64,000 bases of DNA, taken from positions 434,001-498,000 of the forward strand of contig NZ_JACGWX010000001.1 of NCBI RefSeq assembly GCF_014137945.1, given 5' to 3'. The notes under the pieces were generated by a model, which was not told where the DNA came from, searched no databases, and saw only the letters and a list, made by a program, of their open reading frames with translations. Below are positions 41,921 to 49,370 of the stretch, in pieces. This stretch comes from Microcella alkalica. Lineage in GTDB: Bacteria; Actinomycetota; Actinomycetes; Actinomycetales; Microbacteriaceae. Positions within the stretch are counted from its first letter, which is position 1; each line of letters starts with the position of its first letter. Position numbers and translations under genes: made by a program.

Positions 41921-43431
41921 CACGCACCCCCCGTCGCTGGCGCCGCCGCACCCGGCTCGCCCGTGCCCAGATACGGGTGCATCCGGTAGCCGAACTCGTG
42001 CTTGAGCGCCGAGCGCGCCGCGTAGTAGCCCGCGAGCCCGTGCACGCCCGGCCCCGGCGGCGTCGCCGACGAGCACAGGTAGACGCCCTTCGCCGGAGTG
42101 CGCCACGGGTCGGTCGAGAGCACCGGCCGGGCGACGAGCTGCGCGAGCGTCGGCTCGCCGACCGCGATGTCGCCGCCGAGGTAGTTCGCGTTCTGCTGCT
42201 GCATCTGCGCGGCCGTCCGGCTCGAGGATGCCCGGATCAACTCCCTGAACCCCGGCGCGAACCGCTCGATCTGGGCGATGATCGCCTCCTCGCGGTCGAC
42301 CGTCGACCCGTGCGGCACGTGCGTGTACGCCCACAGGGTGTGCTGACCCTCCGGGGCGCGGCTCGAGTCGATGACGCTCGGCTGCGCGACGAGAACGTAC
42401 GGGCTCTCGGGGTGGCCGCCCGCCGCGACCTCCGCCTCGCCCGCCGCGATCTCCTCGCGCGAGCCGCCCACGTGCAGGGTCGGGGTGGTGCGCAGCTCCT
42501 CGTTCGTCCACGGCACGGGCCCGCTGAGCGCGAAGTCGACCTTCGCGACGCCGTTGCCGTACTCGTAGCCCTCGAGCCGCTCGCGGTACCGCGCAGGCAG
42601 CCGCTCGCCGACGATGCGCGAGAGGGCGCGCGGGCTCGTGTCGAACAGCACCGCGCGGGCGGCGGGCAGCTCGCGGATGTCGCCGACCTCCGCACCCGTG
42701 ACGATCGAGCCGCCGTGCGCGCGCAGATCGTCGGCGAGGGCATCCGTGATCGCCTGCGACCCGCCCGCTGGGATCGGCCAGCCGCGCGCGTGCGCCGTCG
42801 TGCCGAGCGACAGGGCCGCGGCGGCCGTCGACAGGCTCGGCATCGGCTGGATCGAGTGCGCCGCGAGACCCGAGAGCATCGCCGGGGCGAGATCCTCCGA
42901 GAAGCGCAGGTTCCACGACGGCAGCCCCTGCTCGAGAGCGCGCAGCCCGAACCGCAGCGTCGTGAGCGGGTGGCGGGGCAGCTGCAGCAGCGGCGAGCCG
43001 GTCAGCTGCGCGATGCGGTGGGCGTTCTCCACGAGCGGGCCGAACAGCTGCCGCCACGCGGGGCCGTCGGCGCCGAGCGCTTCGGCGGTGCGCTCGAGGT
43101 CGCGGTAGGCGAGCCCCGCGGCTCCGCCGTCGAGCGGATGCCCGTACGAGATCGCGGGAACGAGCATCCGGATGCGCTTGGCGAGCTCGAACCGCCGGAA
43201 GAAGCCCGACGACAGCGCGAGCGGATGCACCGCCGAACCGAGGTCGTGCGTGAAGCCGGGGATGGTCAGCGCGCCGCTGCGGGCGCCGCCGCCGATCGTC
43301 GACGAGCGCTCGAGCACCATCACCTCGAGACCCGCTCGCGCGAGGGTCACCGCCGCGGCGAGACCGTTCGGCCCCGAGCCGACGACGATCGCGTCAGGAG
43401 TGCCGGGGCCGGTCGCGCGCGCTTCTTCCAT
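41920..43431 (-). CDS. FAD-dependent oxidoreductase, phytoene desaturase-like (COG1233)
   Basis: A 503-residue flavoprotein. The dinucleotide fold is [19 protein letters not shown] (about 16-34) with [13 protein letters not shown], and the FAD C-terminal motif is [20 protein letters not shown]. The family oxidises carotenoids or other isoprenoids; the actual substrate cannot be inferred, since no carotenoid genes are nearby. ATG 43431 follows TAGGGT by 6 bases. Confidence 0.85.
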   Translation of the reverse strand: MEEARATGPGTPDAIVVGSGPNGLAAAVTLARAGLEVMVLERSSTIGGGARSGALTIPGFTHDLGSAVHPLALSSGFFRRFELAKRIRMLVPAISYGHPLDGGAAGLAYRDLERTAEALGADGPAWRQLFGPLVENAHRIAQLTGSPLLQLPRHPLTTLRFGLRALEQGLPSWNLRFSEDLAPAMLSGLAAHSIQPMPSLSTAAAALSLGTTAHARGWPIPAGGSQAITDALADDLRAHGGSIVTGAEVGDIRELPAARAVLFDTSPRALSRIVGERLPARYRERLEGYEYGNGVAKVDFALSGPVPWTNEELRTTPTLHVGGSREEIAAGEAEVAAGGHPESPYVLVAQPSVIDSSRAPEGQHTLWAYTHVPHGSTVDREEAIIAQIERFAPGFRELIRASSSRTAAQMQQQNANYLGGDIAVGEPTLAQLVARPVLSTDPWRTPAKGVYLCSSATPPGPGVHGLAGYYAARSALKHEFGYRMHPYLGTGEPGAAAPATGGA

Positions 43432-43437
43432 GCATCG

Positions 43438-43443
43438 ACCCTA
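43438..43443 (-). promoter_or_regulatory. Leaderless -10 hexamer of the FAD oxidoreductase gene
   Basis: TAGGGT on the minus strand, 6 bases before ATG 43431. Confidence 0.5.
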
Positions 43444-43509
43444 GGGCGGGCCGGGAGGTGCGGCGCAAGCCCCTGCACGGCTGTCAGGGGTTCGGGCCAG
43501 AATGTCGGG

Positions 43510-44178
43510 ATGCTCGAGAGAACCGGTGGGGTGATCCGCGACTACGGGTTCGTCGCGCGCAGCCGCTGGCGCTCGATCCGTATCGGGTCGACGCCGCCCG
43601 ACCCGGGCACGGGCGTCGCCGCGCCCGTGCTGCTGATCCCGGGCGTGTTCGAGACCTGGCACTACCTCGAGGCGATCGGCGACCGGCTCACCGCCGAGGG
43701 CCACCCCGTGCATTTCATCCAGAGGCTCGGCCTCAACCGGCACCCGATCGAGGAGACCGCGGCGCTCGTGCGCGAGCACCTGGAGGAGCTCGACCTGCGC
43801 GATGTCGTCGTGGTCGGGCACTCCAAGGGCGGGCTCGTCGGCAAGCAGCTGCTCACGGTGGAGGATCGCGCCGAGCGCATCTCGCGGCTCGTCGCGATCA
43901 ACACGCCCTTCCCGGGCGCCCCGCTCGCACGCTTCGCGGTCTCGGCGTGGCGTGAATTCGCCCCTGATCGGCCGGTGATCCGCTCGCTCGCGCAGGCGAC
44001 CGAGGTGAACGGGCGCATCGTGTCGATCTTCAGCGCGTTCGACCAGTACATCCCCGGCTCGAGCCGACTCGAGGGCGCGACGAACGTGCAGCTACCGGTC
44101 GTCGGTCACTTTCGCGTGCTCGAGCACCCGCTCGTGCTCGACGAGGTCGCGCGCTGGGCGGCCGAGCCGCGGCACTGA
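43510..44178 (+). CDS. Alpha/beta hydrolase, lipase-like
   Basis: A 222-residue hydrolase. The oxyanion region is LLIPGVFETWHYL, the nucleophile elbow is VVVGHSKGG (Ser near residue 115), and the C-terminal histidine is likely in LPVVGHFRVLEHP. It resembles triacylglycerol-lipase/esterase proteins of actinobacteria. ATG 43510 is the first Met fitting the fold; the frame is open far upstream without protein-like sequence. It is divergent from the FAD oxidoreductase. Confidence 0.82.
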   Translation: MLERTGGVIRDYGFVARSRWRSIRIGSTPPDPGTGVAAPVLLIPGVFETWHYLEAIGDRLTAEGHPVHFIQRLGLNRHPIEETAALVREHLEELDLRDVVVVGHSKGGLVGKQLLTVEDRAERISRLVAINTPFPGAPLARFAVSAWREFAPDRPVIRSLAQATEVNGRIVSIFSAFDQYIPGSSRLEGATNVQLPVVGHFRVLEHPLVLDEVARWAAEPRH

Positions 44179-44230
44179 GCCGTGCGCCGCGCCGCGCGCC
44201 GCGCCCCGGCACCGAGCCGCGCGCCGCGCC

Positions 44231-46279
44231 CTACTCGGTCGGAGCGGCGGCGAGCTGCGTCGTCCACTCCACCGTCGCCGGGCCCGTCACCATCACCGTC
44301 GCCAGGCCGACGACGCCGAGGTCGTCGCGCGCCTCGCACGTGAACGACTGGCCGGGGCCGAAGAGGACCCCGTCGGGGCACGCAACCGTTGCGGCGACGC
44401 CGCGCGCTGCGAGATCCTCAGCGATGAGCGCCTCGACCGTGCGCAGCTGGTCGCCGGTGGCGACCGAGGGCAGCAGCACGACGGCCGCGGCGGTGGCGGT
44501 TCCGACGACGATCGAGAGCGCGAGATTGACCCAGGCGGGAGCCGCGGCTCCCGGTGCACGACGCAGCACGATCGCGCGCGCTGCGAGGTAGACGAGCGGG
44601 CCGAGCAGCGCCCATACCGGCGAGGGGGGCTTCGCGTGCCCGGCGGCCGAGAGGGCGCGCGAGTCGGCGATCGCGAGGGGGAGCGTCAGCAGCACGCCCG
44701 CGACGCCGAGCGCGAGCGGCGCCAACGGGGCGACGACGGCGGGCAGCAGCGCGAGCGCTTGGGCGATGAGGCCGCCGACGGGTGCGAGCACGGGAGCGAG
44801 AACGGGCACCGCGAGCGCGATCGAGTCGGCGAGCACGAGGGCGGTGACGACGAGGCCGACGAGCGGCAGGAGCGCGAGCATCCACGCAGCCCCCGACGAG
44901 GCGCGCGCTGCGCGCTGCGGAGGGGTCGCGACCGAACCGGGCCAGGAGCGACCCATGGGGCCGAAGTCGGCGGACCCGGGCTCGCCCGAGGCGGGCTGGG
45001 CGAACGAGCGGCCGCGCGCAGGAGCACTGACGTCGGATGCGGGACCTGCGAACGGCGGAGCGACGCGCGAACCCGCCGTCACGGGAGCGGCGGAGGTTCC
45101 GGGCTCGGGCGGCGGAGCCATCGCGAGCAGCGAGTCGAAGCCGGTCGCGCCGACCGTCGTGGATGCGGAGATCGGAGCGGGCGCAGCGGGCGATGCGTCG
45201 ACCCCGGCAGCGGACGCGGCGAGCTCGGGATGCCCCGGTGCGGCCGAGCGCGCGGCCTGCGGCGCGATGCGCTGCGGCCCGGTGAGGCCGGCCAGAGGCG
45301 AGCGGGCGGGCTCGACGAACCCGGCCGTGCTCGGCGCCGAGGACGCGAGCGCGTCGAGCTCTGGCGCGACGGTCGGAGCGGAGGGGGTCGAGACTGAGAG
45401 CTCGATCTGCAGGACGGTGGCCGACATCGGGTAGTCGGCGGGCACGCGAAGGGGCGCCGCGTCAGCGGGGTCGCCCGCGAGCGAGGTCTGGGCGGTCGAC
45501 GTGCCGAACGCGCTCGACGGCGTCGTGACGACGACGGGCGGCTGCGCGGCGACGGCGGCGGCGACGAGCGGAGCGACGACGGGCGCCGGCGTTGCAGTCG
45601 CCGTCGCCGCGCGGGCGATCGCGCGCGCGCCACGCGGGCGGGCCGCGATGGCTGCGGCGAGCTCCTCGGCGGCGGCGGCGGCGGTCTCGGCTCCGGGCGG
45701 CGGGATCGTCGGCGCTGGCGACGGCGGGACGACGGAAGCGCGCGGCGCGGCGGCGGCGGACCCGGACTCGGCGAGACGCTCGGCGACGGTCGCTTCGGGT
45801 GCGACCGTGGCCGGCTCGACGAGCACGGTGCCGGCGGCTTCGAGCTCGCGGCGCTGACGGCGACTGAGGACGAGCTCGCCGCCGGAGGAGCCTCCCGAAC
45901 CGGCCGACGAGCCGGCCGACGAGCCGCCGAAGCCGGAGGGCCGAGAGCCGCTGGGCCCCCCATCGAGGAAGACCGAGGTCGAATGCTGTCCGGTGACGAA
46001 GTCGACCGGGGAGACGGGGGCGGGCTCGTCCGCATCCTGAAGGCGCCGGACGATGTCGACCGGATCCATGCCCACGCCGATCGGGCCGCGCTGGCCGAGC
46101 GAGACGGGCGTCACAGGGCGCGACATGTCCTGAGCGGCGGGTTCGGCGTGGGCAGGGCCGAGCGCCTGGACGTGCTCCGTCCACGATGCGCCGTCCCACC
46201 AGCGAGCGAACCCGGGGCCCCCGGCGTCCGGATACCACCCGGCGGGCGGCAGACCGCTCCCCGTCGTCGACTCAGTCAT
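44231..46279 (-). CDS. Large DUF2510/DUF4333 membrane protein
   Basis: A 682-residue protein. DUF2510 at about 12-34 (AGWYPDAGGPGFARWWDGAS); a 430-residue Ala/Pro/Ser-rich disordered linker; four to five membrane helices at about 465-620; and a C-terminal DUF4333-like extracellular domain with CPDGVLFGPGQSFTCEA (a likely disulfide). The layout suggests a surface sensor or anchor with a cytoplasmic interaction module. A C/G-run palindrome lies about 75 bp upstream. Function unknown. Confidence 0.75.
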   Translation of the reverse strand: MTESTTGSGLPPAGWYPDAGGPGFARWWDGASWTEHVQALGPAHAEPAAQDMSRPVTPVSLGQRGPIGVGMDPVDIVRRLQDADEPAPVSPVDFVTGQHSTSVFLDGGPSGSRPSGFGGSSAGSSAGSGGSSGGELVLSRRQRRELEAAGTVLVEPATVAPEATVAERLAESGSAAAAPRASVVPPSPAPTIPPPGAETAAAAAEELAAAIAARPRGARAIARAATATATPAPVVAPLVAAAVAAQPPVVVTTPSSAFGTSTAQTSLAGDPADAAPLRVPADYPMSATVLQIELSVSTPSAPTVAPELDALASSAPSTAGFVEPARSPLAGLTGPQRIAPQAARSAAPGHPELAASAAGVDASPAAPAPISASTTVGATGFDSLLAMAPPPEPGTSAAPVTAGSRVAPPFAGPASDVSAPARGRSFAQPASGEPGSADFGPMGRSWPGSVATPPQRAARASSGAAWMLALLPLVGLVVTALVLADSIALAVPVLAPVLAPVGGLIAQALALLPAVVAPLAPLALGVAGVLLTLPLAIADSRALSAAGHAKPPSPVWALLGPLVYLAARAIVLRRAPGAAAPAWVNLALSIVVGTATAAAVVLLPSVATGDQLRTVEALIAEDLAARGVAATVACPDGVLFGPGQSFTCEARDDLGVVGLATVMVTGPATVEWTTQLAAAPTE

Positions 46280-46354
46280 CGTGTTCCCCCCGGGATCACC
46301 TGCGCGCGAAGCACAGCTTCTGTTGAGTTTAGATCGGCGATTTCGCTGGTCAAA

Positions 46355-46370
46355 CCCCCGTAAGCGGGGG
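46355..46370. promoter_or_regulatory. C/G-run palindrome, member of a recurring motif
   Basis: CCCCCG-TAAG-CGGGGG, in the intergenic region between the divergent DUF2510 and GNAT genes. Confidence 0.5.
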
Positions 46371-46444
46371 GCAGAGCGGCCCTAAGCTCGAACCCGTCGA
46401 GCGAGGCGATCAGCCCTCGACGCACCTCGGAAACGGAGTCGGCC

Positions 46445-46939
46445 ATGTCGGAGGAACTGCAGCTCGAGCACCACCCGGATGTCGCCCTCATCGGGCGGCG
46501 CCCGACCGTCGCCGAGCTGGAGGAGCTCGCGCGCGCGGTCGACTGGATCGACCACTACGACTGGTCGAGCATCGGTGCCGCCCTCGACGGAACGCTGCAC
46601 GGCGTCGTCGCCGTCCGCGACGGCGCGGTCGTCGGCGCGGCGCGACTGCTGGGAGACGGCGTGAAGTATTTCACCATCCACGACGTGATCGTTCACCCCG
46701 ACCACCAGGGCGACGGGCTCGCGAGCCGGATCATCGACCACCTTCTCGCTCACATCGCCGGGGTCGCACCCGCGCGGGCCTGGGTCGGCCTCTTCGCGAG
46801 CCCCGATGCAGAGAGCCTGTACAACGCGCACGGCTTCGGCTCGGAGGAGATGCGCGGGATGTGGCGGTGGGTGCAGCCGAGCGGCTCCGCACCGGAATCG
46901 ATGCGGGGCCGTTCCGCGACGGGGGATCGGGGGGACTAG
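46445..46939 (+). CDS. GNAT family N-acetyltransferase
   Basis: A 164-residue acyltransferase. The acetyl-CoA loop is VHPDHQGDGLASRII (Q/R-x-x-G-x-G/A type), preceded by VVAVRDGAVVGAARLLGDG and followed by VGLFASPDAESLYNAHGF. The substrate is unknown. ATG 46445 is chosen. The TAG stop interlocks with the TAG of the convergent acidic-protein gene. Confidence 0.88.
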   Translation: MSEELQLEHHPDVALIGRRPTVAELEELARAVDWIDHYDWSSIGAALDGTLHGVVAVRDGAVVGAARLLGDGVKYFTIHDVIVHPDHQGDGLASRIIDHLLAHIAGVAPARAWVGLFASPDAESLYNAHGFGSEEMRGMWRWVQPSGSAPESMRGRSATGDRGD

Positions 46940-47364
46940 CCCGGCGGCTCCTGCGCGGGGGGCGCGGCAGGGTCGGTGCGCTCGTCGGCGCCGTCGCGGC
47001 GCTCCTCGGTGGATTCGGGCTCGCCCTCCGGCGCGCCCTCGATGGGGCCGCCATCGCCCGAACCGAGACCGCCGTCCGGCGTGTTCGTCGGCACGGAGGC
47101 CGCCTCGCGGTCCACGGCGAGGTCGGTGTCCTCGCGTGACTGCACGACGCCGCCAGCGCCGACGTCGAAGCGTGTCACCTCGGGGTCGTTGGTCTCGGTG
47201 AACTGCTGCTCGTCCTCCGCGCGCTCGGCGTCCTGATCGGGCGCGATGTGTCCCTCGTCGAGCACCTGCTCACCGGCGACGATGTCGCCGCTGTCGGGGT
47301 TGCGGCTCTCGATGTCGTGGGCGACGGGGTCGTCGCCGTCGTGGTCGTCGTTCTGAGCATCCAT
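46936..47364 (-). CDS. Hydrophilic acidic protein, probably disordered
   Basis: A 142-residue protein, almost entirely Asp/Glu/Gln/Gly/Pro with no hydrophobic core. It shares phrases with the two genes at 47624-48369 (VAGEQVLDEGH, DGGLGSGDGG). Such proteins occur among stress-induced hydrophilins. AGAAGG lies 8 bases before ATG 47364, which I prefer to GTG 47373. No known domain. Confidence 0.65.
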   Translation of the reverse strand: MDAQNDDHDGDDPVAHDIESRNPDSGDIVAGEQVLDEGHIAPDQDAERAEDEQQFTETNDPEVTRFDVGAGGVVQSREDTDLAVDREAASVPTNTPDGGLGSGDGGPIEGAPEGEPESTEERRDGADERTDPAAPPAQEPPG

Positions 47365-47415
47365 GTCAGGCACCTTCTTCTGGCTCGTAGGAATGGGATG
47401 GGCGGGGAACGAGAC

Positions 47416-47453
47416 GTGGGCGCCCCTCGCCGATCGGAGGAAGGGGCGCCCAC
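47416..47453. terminator. Hairpin between acidic-protein genes
   Basis: GTGGGCGCCCC and GGGGCGCCCAC pair perfectly (11 bp) around a 16-base loop. It lies downstream of the 47624 gene on the minus strand. Confidence 0.65.
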
Positions 47454-47623
47454 AGCCGCAACGCTGTCAGCCCTGATGTCGTCGCGGCTCGTCGACCCGG
47501 CGGGCCATCAGCCTCCGCCGAGCCGGGTCGTTGATCGCCGACCGCGCATCCGTCACAGATGTGCGCCTGTCGGATGGGGATGCACCGCCCCCACCGCCCG
47601 CCTCACGGCCGGCGATCGTCTCC

Positions 47624-47992
47624 TCAACGGTCGGCGTTGCCGCCGTCGAGATCGTTCGCGTCCTCGCCCGGGTCGCGGTCATCGGCCGTGACCGTGCCGT
47701 CGGCGCTACCCGCCTGATCGGAGAGACCGGTGGATTCGTCGCCGTAACCGCCCGTCGCATTCGAGCCGTCGAGCGGGTCGGCGGAGACGCCGCCGTCGCT
47801 CAACACCTGGTCGGCAGGGACGCTCTCCTCGGCCGTCTGCGAACGCTCGTCGGTGTGCAGCTCGTCGCCGACGACCTGCTCGGGCATCCCGTAGCCCTCG
47901 GTGCCGGTCGAGCCGAGCGTGCCGCCGACGGGCTCGTCCGGGCTCGGGTGCTGCGCGTTCTCGTGCTCGGCCTCGTTCCCGTGGTGCGTCAT
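47624..47992 (-). CDS. Hydrophilic acidic protein
   Basis: A 122-residue protein rich in Gly, Asp, Glu and Ser, including EGYGMPEQVVGDELHTDE and ATGGYGDESTGLSDQAG. No secondary structure signal is strong, and it is probably disordered. ATG 47992 overlaps the stop of the upstream gene (ATGA). With its neighbours it forms a family of three; a stress role is a guess from composition. Confidence 0.65.
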   Translation of the reverse strand: MTHHGNEAEHENAQHPSPDEPVGGTLGSTGTEGYGMPEQVVGDELHTDERSQTAEESVPADQVLSDGGVSADPLDGSNATGGYGDESTGLSDQAGSADGTVTADDRDPGEDANDLDGGNADR

Positions 47993-48369
47993 GAGCGCAC
48001 TCCCTCGTGTCCATCGTGGTCGGGGCTGTTTCCGGGGACCCCGCCGCCGGCCTGGCCTTCGTCGAAGTTGTTCTCGATGCCGTCGTCGGCCTGACCGGTG
48101 AGTGTCTGGCCCTCGTCGTAGTCATTGGGCGTCGAGAGCAGGCCGGCCTGCGACGAGTCGTCGATGCCCGGGATGGGCTCGTCCTCGCCCGCGGCGTCCA
48201 TGTCGTCCTCGATCACCTCGTCGGCACGGGGCTGATCGGTGCCGGTCGGATGCCCGGTCGCGAAGTCGGCGGACTGGCCCTCGTGGCCCTGCCCTGCGCC
48301 GAAGTCGCCCTCCGCACCCGGGTTCTGGCCCATCGTCGTGTCGTCCTGGTTGATGTCGTGCTCGCTCAT
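47989..48369 (-). CDS. Hydrophilic acidic protein
   Basis: A 126-residue protein, again Gly/Asp/Gln-rich (NQDDTTMGQNPGAEGDFGAG, then EDEPIPGIDDSSQAG and YDEGQTLTGQADDGIENNFD). AAGGAG precedes ATG 48369, which I take over the upstream in-frame start at 48408. Translationally coupled to the 47624 gene. No known domain. Confidence 0.65.
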   Translation of the reverse strand: MSEHDINQDDTTMGQNPGAEGDFGAGQGHEGQSADFATGHPTGTDQPRADEVIEDDMDAAGEDEPIPGIDDSSQAGLLSTPNDYDEGQTLTGQADDGIENNFDEGQAGGGVPGNSPDHDGHEGVRS

Positions 48370-48491
48370 AGCGGTCTCCTTACATCTCGGTGGAACGTCC
48401 CCACTCAACCCCTCAGGAGCCTCACGGGTAAGGGGGTAGACATCGGCCGAGGAAGCGCTCTACGGCCGAGCGCGTGAGAGAGGATGGAGGC

Positions 48492-49334
48492 ATGCCCGCT
48501 CCCGTCGCCGCCCCCGCCGATCTCGATCCGCCCAGCGGGGTGGTGAGCGCGAAGCTCCCTCCCGCGCTCGGCGTCGCGATCTCCGCCGTCGTGCTCTACG
48601 GATTCTTCGACGCACCGTTCCGCCCGCTCGGCTACGTCGTGCTCGTCGTCTCGCTCGTCGCGGCGTTCTTCGTCGACCGGCCGCTCTTCAAGGACCTGCT
48701 GCTCATAGGCATCGGAATCACGATCGTGAGCCTCGTGAGCGTCGAGGCCGATATCAGCTGGCTGAACATCCTCGTGCTCGGAACCGTCTTCACCGCCGCG
48801 GTGCTCGTTCCGTTCCTCATCGACCGGTTCGTCTACAAGCGGAAGGCGATTCGATTCCCGTGGCGCAGCGGGCGGAAGTGGACGCGCGGCGAGAAGGTGT
48901 ACCTCTTCGCGACGCCCGCGCTCGGCTGGCTAATCCTGCCCTTCTACTTCATCACGAGCGGCGTGTACCTCAACTGGCCGGACGTCGAGACGCCGAGCGA
49001 GATCGGCCGCCTCTTCGTCGGCGTGAACGCCGTCGGCACGTGGGACGAGCTGTTCTTCATCTGCACCTGCTACGCCCTGCTGCTCCGCCACTTCCGGCCG
49101 TGGCTCGCGAACATCCTCCAGGCGATCATCTTCGTCAGCTTCCTCTGGGAGCTCGGCTACCAGGCCTGGGGCCCGCTTCTGACGATCCCCTTCGCGCTCG
49201 TGCAGGGCATGCTGTTCCACCGCACCAAGAGCCTCACCTTCGTGCTCATCGTGCATCTGCTGTTCGACCTCGTCGTGTTCCTCGTGATCGTCCACGCCCA
49301 CGACCCCGCGGCGCTGCCGATCTTCCTGTACTGA
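48492..49334 (+). CDS. CPBP-family intramembrane protein
   Basis: A 280-residue polytopic protein with about eight hydrophobic segments. GTWDELFFICTCYALLLRHF occupies the place of the glutamate motif of CPBP proteases (usually EExxxR; here DE), and FHRTKS plus HLLFDLVVF give the two histidine/acidic positions. It may be an intramembrane endopeptidase or a catalytically altered relative. ATG 48492 has GGAGG immediately upstream; an earlier in-frame start lies at 48474. Confidence 0.75.
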   Translation: MPAPVAAPADLDPPSGVVSAKLPPALGVAISAVVLYGFFDAPFRPLGYVVLVVSLVAAFFVDRPLFKDLLLIGIGITIVSLVSVEADISWLNILVLGTVFTAAVLVPFLIDRFVYKRKAIRFPWRSGRKWTRGEKVYLFATPALGWLILPFYFITSGVYLNWPDVETPSEIGRLFVGVNAVGTWDELFFICTCYALLLRHFRPWLANILQAIIFVSFLWELGYQAWGPLLTIPFALVQGMLFHRTKSLTFVLIVHLLFDLVVFLVIVHAHDPAALPIFLY

Positions 49335-49357
49335 CCGGGCGGCTCGCGACCGCCTGA

Positions 49358-49363
49358 CAGACT
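49358..49363 (+). promoter_or_regulatory. Leaderless -10 hexamer of the DUF3516 helicase gene
   Basis: CAGACT, 7 bases before ATG 49371. Confidence 0.45.
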
Positions 49364-49370
49364 GGGGGCG

